DNA of 7,132 nt from Candidatus Shapirobacteria bacterium UBA1435. Lineage in GTDB: Bacteria > Patescibacteriota > Microgenomatia > UBA12405. The notes below the pieces were generated by a model. That model did not search any database. It saw nothing but the letters and a program-made list of their open reading frames with translations, and was not told the origin of the DNA. This document shows positions 6,298 through 7,132 of the stretch, piece by piece (the first letter of the stretch is position 1; the number at the start of each line of letters is the position of its first letter). The position numbers and the translations under genes are program-made. The stretch is from the NCBI GenBank assembly GCA_002329385.1, contig DCTR01000034.1:41336-48467 (forward strand), in the 5' to 3' direction.

Positions 6298-7132
6298 ATG
6301 TCCCTCAAAAAAATAACCGCTCTTACCACCCCATTGTTTCTCGTCACTTTTGTCGTCTCCGCCATTTTTTGTCTATCGCCGCTGGATCTGTCTATCGAGA
6401 CCGAAACCGGCTCAACCGTCACCGCCTACAATCAAAAAGGCCAGACCCTCGATTTGATTTCCTCCCCTGGGCTTTCCTCCAACACCATCACCATCACCAA
6501 TTCCACTCCACTCTCACGAACCCAACGCGAGGTCATGTTCACTCCGCCATCAACTTTCCACCACGGACTGGTCGACAACCCAACCCTTTTTAAAGTGATC
6601 AATGGCGACTGGCACGCTTGGGGAGATTTCTCCAAAGGCGGGCGCTACGCATCCTCCTGGCCCCAAAGCACTATTGAACTCACCGCCAACACTAGCGGTT
6701 TATCATTTTACTTCCTCCGTCACCAAAACGGCGGAATAGTCAAGGTCGCTCAAAACGGTCAGACTATTGCCCTCATCGACTTGTATTCGCCTCACGAACA
6801 ATGGCAGGAAGTAAAAATTCCCTCCCGACAAACTGTCTACCACTATAAAGTTTACCCGTCTGTTGGCCTTGTCCGCATCGGTCAAATTCAAACTCCGGCC
6901 AACCTCACCATCAATCTTGGGCATCACCCGTTTTTGCTCTCTCAAATCCCCATCGGATCTGCCGCTGATATTGACACCTCATTGACCCAAAGATACGCCC
7001 GCCTCTTTTTCCCGATTTTCTTCGCCCTCGTCCGCTTTTATCTCCAAATAACCACCATCCTTTTGTTCTTTTTTATTGTCGGTTTTCCGCTTGTATTTGG
7101 CCTTACCCGCAAAACCTCTCTCGAAAAAATAA
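6298..7132 (+). CDS. Membrane-anchored protein with extracytoplasmic domain, unknown function, 3' end outside window
   Basis: From ATG 6298 the frame is open to the right edge without a stop, giving 278 residues of a longer protein. Residues 2-5 (SLKK) are followed by a hydrophobic segment at about 6-27 that looks like a signal anchor; the C25 context (AIFC) is not a good lipobox. Residues 28-235 are rich in Ser, Thr, Asn and Gly with alternating hydrophobics (for example TITITNST 63-70, TIELTANTSG 125-134, SVGLVRIGQIQTP 188-200), as in a beta-sandwich outside the membrane. Residues 236-269 are strongly hydrophobic, enough for one long or two short membrane spans, followed by basic RK. I do not recognise the family. 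Position after the glycan genes suggests a role in export, attachment or modification of the product, but this is inference. No other gene fits this stretch: reading frames on the opposite strand here lack recognisable features. Confidence 0.8.
   Translation, partial: MSLKKITALTTPLFLVTFVVSAIFCLSPLDLSIETETGSTVTAYNQKGQTLDLISSPGLSSNTITITNSTPLSRTQREVMFTPPSTFHHGLVDNPTLFKVINGDWHAWGDFSKGGRYASSWPQSTIELTANTSGLSFYFLRHQNGGIVKVAQNGQTIALIDLYSPHEQWQEVKIPSRQTVYHYKVYPSVGLVRIGQIQTPANLTINLGHHPFLLSQIPIGSAADIDTSLTQRYARLFFPIFFALVRFYLQITTILLFFFIVGFPLVFGLTRKTSLEKI

Noticed and set aside
6370..6374. Possible lipoprotein signal around C25 of the last protein
   Set aside because: The residues before the cysteine (AIF) lack the small residue normally required just before it; a signal anchor fits better.

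Overview
The window is a stretch of one tightly packed, single-direction operon for surface-glycan (polysaccharide) biosynthesis. It holds six genes, all on the + strand, and is cut at both ends inside a gene. Almost every base is coding: neighbouring genes overlap by 4 or 17 bases or are separated by 5 to 10 bases, and no tRNA, rRNA, insertion sequence, CRISPR array or convincing terminator is visible.

Layout: (1) 2-577, the C-terminal half of a GT-B glycosyltransferase of the GT4 type; (2) 574-1554, a class I SAM-dependent methyltransferase; (3) 1538-3622, a large two-domain protein with an N-terminal GT2 (GT-A) glycosyltransferase and a C-terminal GT4 (GT-B) glycosyltransferase that is a clear paralogue of gene 1; (4) 3619-4101, a small unrecognised protein; (5) 4107-6287, a HAD-type phosphatase domain joined to a large second domain with FLSREG and DIGWKGSMQ motifs (COG5610-like); (6) 6298 to the right edge, the first 278 residues of an unrecognised membrane protein with an N-terminal anchor, an extracytoplasmic beta-rich domain and a second membrane segment.

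Inferred working model: genes 1 and 3 add sugars, gene 2 methylates a sugar or the chain end, gene 5 contributes a phosphatase and a second uncharacterised activity, and gene 6 sits at the membrane and may act on or hold the product. The sugar composition cannot be read from the sequence.

Organism: a bacterium using TGA, TAA and TAG all as stops, so the codes that read TGA as an amino acid are unlikely. Start codons mostly lack Shine-Dalgarno sequences, and the coding strand is strongly richer in C than in G. This combination is compatible with a Candidate Phyla Radiation lineage (for example Microgenomates-like) but does not prove it; the assignment is a low-confidence inference.
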